Source: Actinomycetota bacterium
GTDB lineage: Bacteria; Actinomycetota; Actinomycetes; S36-B12; UBA10799
NCBI GenBank assembly: GCA_003452655.1
Contig: DMNR01000241.1
Span: forward strand, 5,753 to 12,982
Direction of reading: 5' to 3'
Length of the DNA stretch: 7,230 bases
The notes beneath the pieces were generated by a model, which worked only from the letters and a program-made list of their open reading frames with translations, searched no databases and had not been told where the DNA came from. A program made the position numbers and the translations under genes. Shown in pieces: positions 6,709 through 7,230 of this stretch. Position 1 is the stretch's first letter, and the number at the start of each line of letters is the position of its first letter.

Positions 6709-7230
6709 CTACGACTGTGACGCGTCGAAGGCAACGAGCGGTAGCCCGTACTGCGCAAGCAGGACGGTGGCATGACGCTGCCCGATGCCCCGCACGCCAT
6801 CACGCAAGTCGATCTTTCCCGGTGCCGCTTGCTCGTCGCGGTCGCGAAGGTCGATGATGCTCAGCGCTTCGTCATCTTCGGGCATTGCGCGAAGGGCCGC
6901 CTGCGATCCGACCACGTATTGGCGCGGTGCCGGAACAGATCCACCCCAAGACCGCCTAATTCCGGACGTGCTCACCTGCGGCCAGAGTGAGACTGCTTTG
7001 CGGCAGTTGACCAGAGCATCACGCCATACCTTGTCGACGAGCTGCGCGTCAGCTAGTTCGGCCGCCTCACGCAGTTGGATCAACTGTCGTTCGCGCGCGT
7101 CAATCGCAGCGTTAATCCTGTCGGGGACTTCGTGGTTGGCCTGATCCACAGAACGGCGCACGGTGTCGTCCACGTCCCTGCGAGCGGCCGCGCTAATCGA
7201 TTGCGCCACCGCCGCCATCCGGGAACGGGA
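6709..7230 (-). CDS. Unrecognised helical protein with HhH-like C-terminal motif; probably 5'-partial
   Basis: I do not recognise this protein. The frame is open from the window edge to a TAG at 6709, giving at least 173 residues. The first internal ATG is at 7218 (169 residues), but the 12 visible bases before it hold no ribosome binding site, so the true start probably lies outside. Numbered from that ATG, residues 1-80 are charged and strongly helical (e.g. DRINAAIDARERQLIQLREA, 33-52) and may form a coiled coil. A Gly/Pro/Arg-rich turn region follows at 85-105. The pentapeptide IDLRD occurs twice (122-126 and 136-140). The ending GVRGIGQRHATVLLAQYG (141-158) resembles a helix-hairpin-helix, a motif that often contacts DNA backbone non-specifically. 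There is no signal peptide or membrane segment in the visible part. Codon use looks like its neighbours. A DNA-related role is only a weak inference. Confidence 0.65.
   Translation of the reverse strand, partial: SRSRMAAVAQSISAAARRDVDDTVRRSVDQANHEVPDRINAAIDARERQLIQLREAAELADAQLVDKVWRDALVNCRKAVSLWPQVSTSGIRRSWGGSVPAPRQYVVGSQAALRAMPEDDEALSIIDLRDRDEQAAPGKIDLRDGVRGIGQRHATVLLAQYGLPLVAFDASQS

Noticed and set aside
1..7230. Search by eye for tRNA, rRNA, CRISPR, insertion sequences, toxin-antitoxin or phage-defence genes
   Set aside because: No cloverleaf, regular repeat-spacer pattern, transposase, terminal inverted repeats or defence-type domains were seen; the genes present are housekeeping or common accessory types.

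Overview
The window looks like ordinary chromosomal DNA from an actinobacterium (Actinomycetota). The base composition is fairly GC-rich (about 60% by eye). Four of the six visible gene starts are GTG. The glycogen genes glgC and glgA stand head to head as they do in mycobacteria and relatives. A DUF6325-type gene followed by a small SHOCT-domain gene is also typical of that phylum. I cannot name the genus.

Layout. Positions 1-1994 (minus) hold the N-terminal 664 residues of a secreted subtilisin-like (S8) protease: signal peptide, prodomain, complete catalytic domain, a fibronectin type III domain, a PPC-like beta domain and the start of an Asp/Pro linker. The C-terminus lies outside the window. 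A 118-nt gap with two small inverted repeats separates it from glgC (2113-3333, minus), which encodes ADP-glucose pyrophosphorylase. A 168-nt divergent promoter region follows, then glgA (3502-4656, plus), which encodes the actinobacterial GT4 ADP-glucose-dependent glycosyltransferase (GlgA/GlgM). Next on the plus strand are a DUF6325-like protein (4705-5127) and a Gln-rich protein with a C-terminal SHOCT domain (5188-5529). The SHOCT gene ends stop-to-stop with a convergent minus-strand gene (5526-6611) for a six-helix FUSC/aromatic-acid-exporter-like membrane protein. The last gene (6709-7230, minus, probably cut at its 5' end) encodes a helical protein I do not recognise. It carries a helix-hairpin-helix-like motif near its C-terminus.

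How the genes work together. GlgC makes ADP-glucose from glucose-1-phosphate and ATP, and GlgA/GlgM uses it for glycogen or maltose-1-phosphate synthesis; these two form one functional unit. The DUF6325-SHOCT pair is probably co-transcribed and may sit on the glgA transcript, since only 48 nt separate them and no clear terminator is visible. The protease, the FUSC-like protein and the last protein have no evident link to glycogen metabolism.

I found no convincing new multi-gene system, mobile element, CRISPR array or RNA gene. The more interesting points are the matched TAGGYT boxes close to both glg start codons, the DUF6325-SHOCT pair, the overlapping stop codons, a C/A-rich repeat before the SHOCT gene, and the unrecognised last protein. 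No gene-free stretch exceeds 300 bases.
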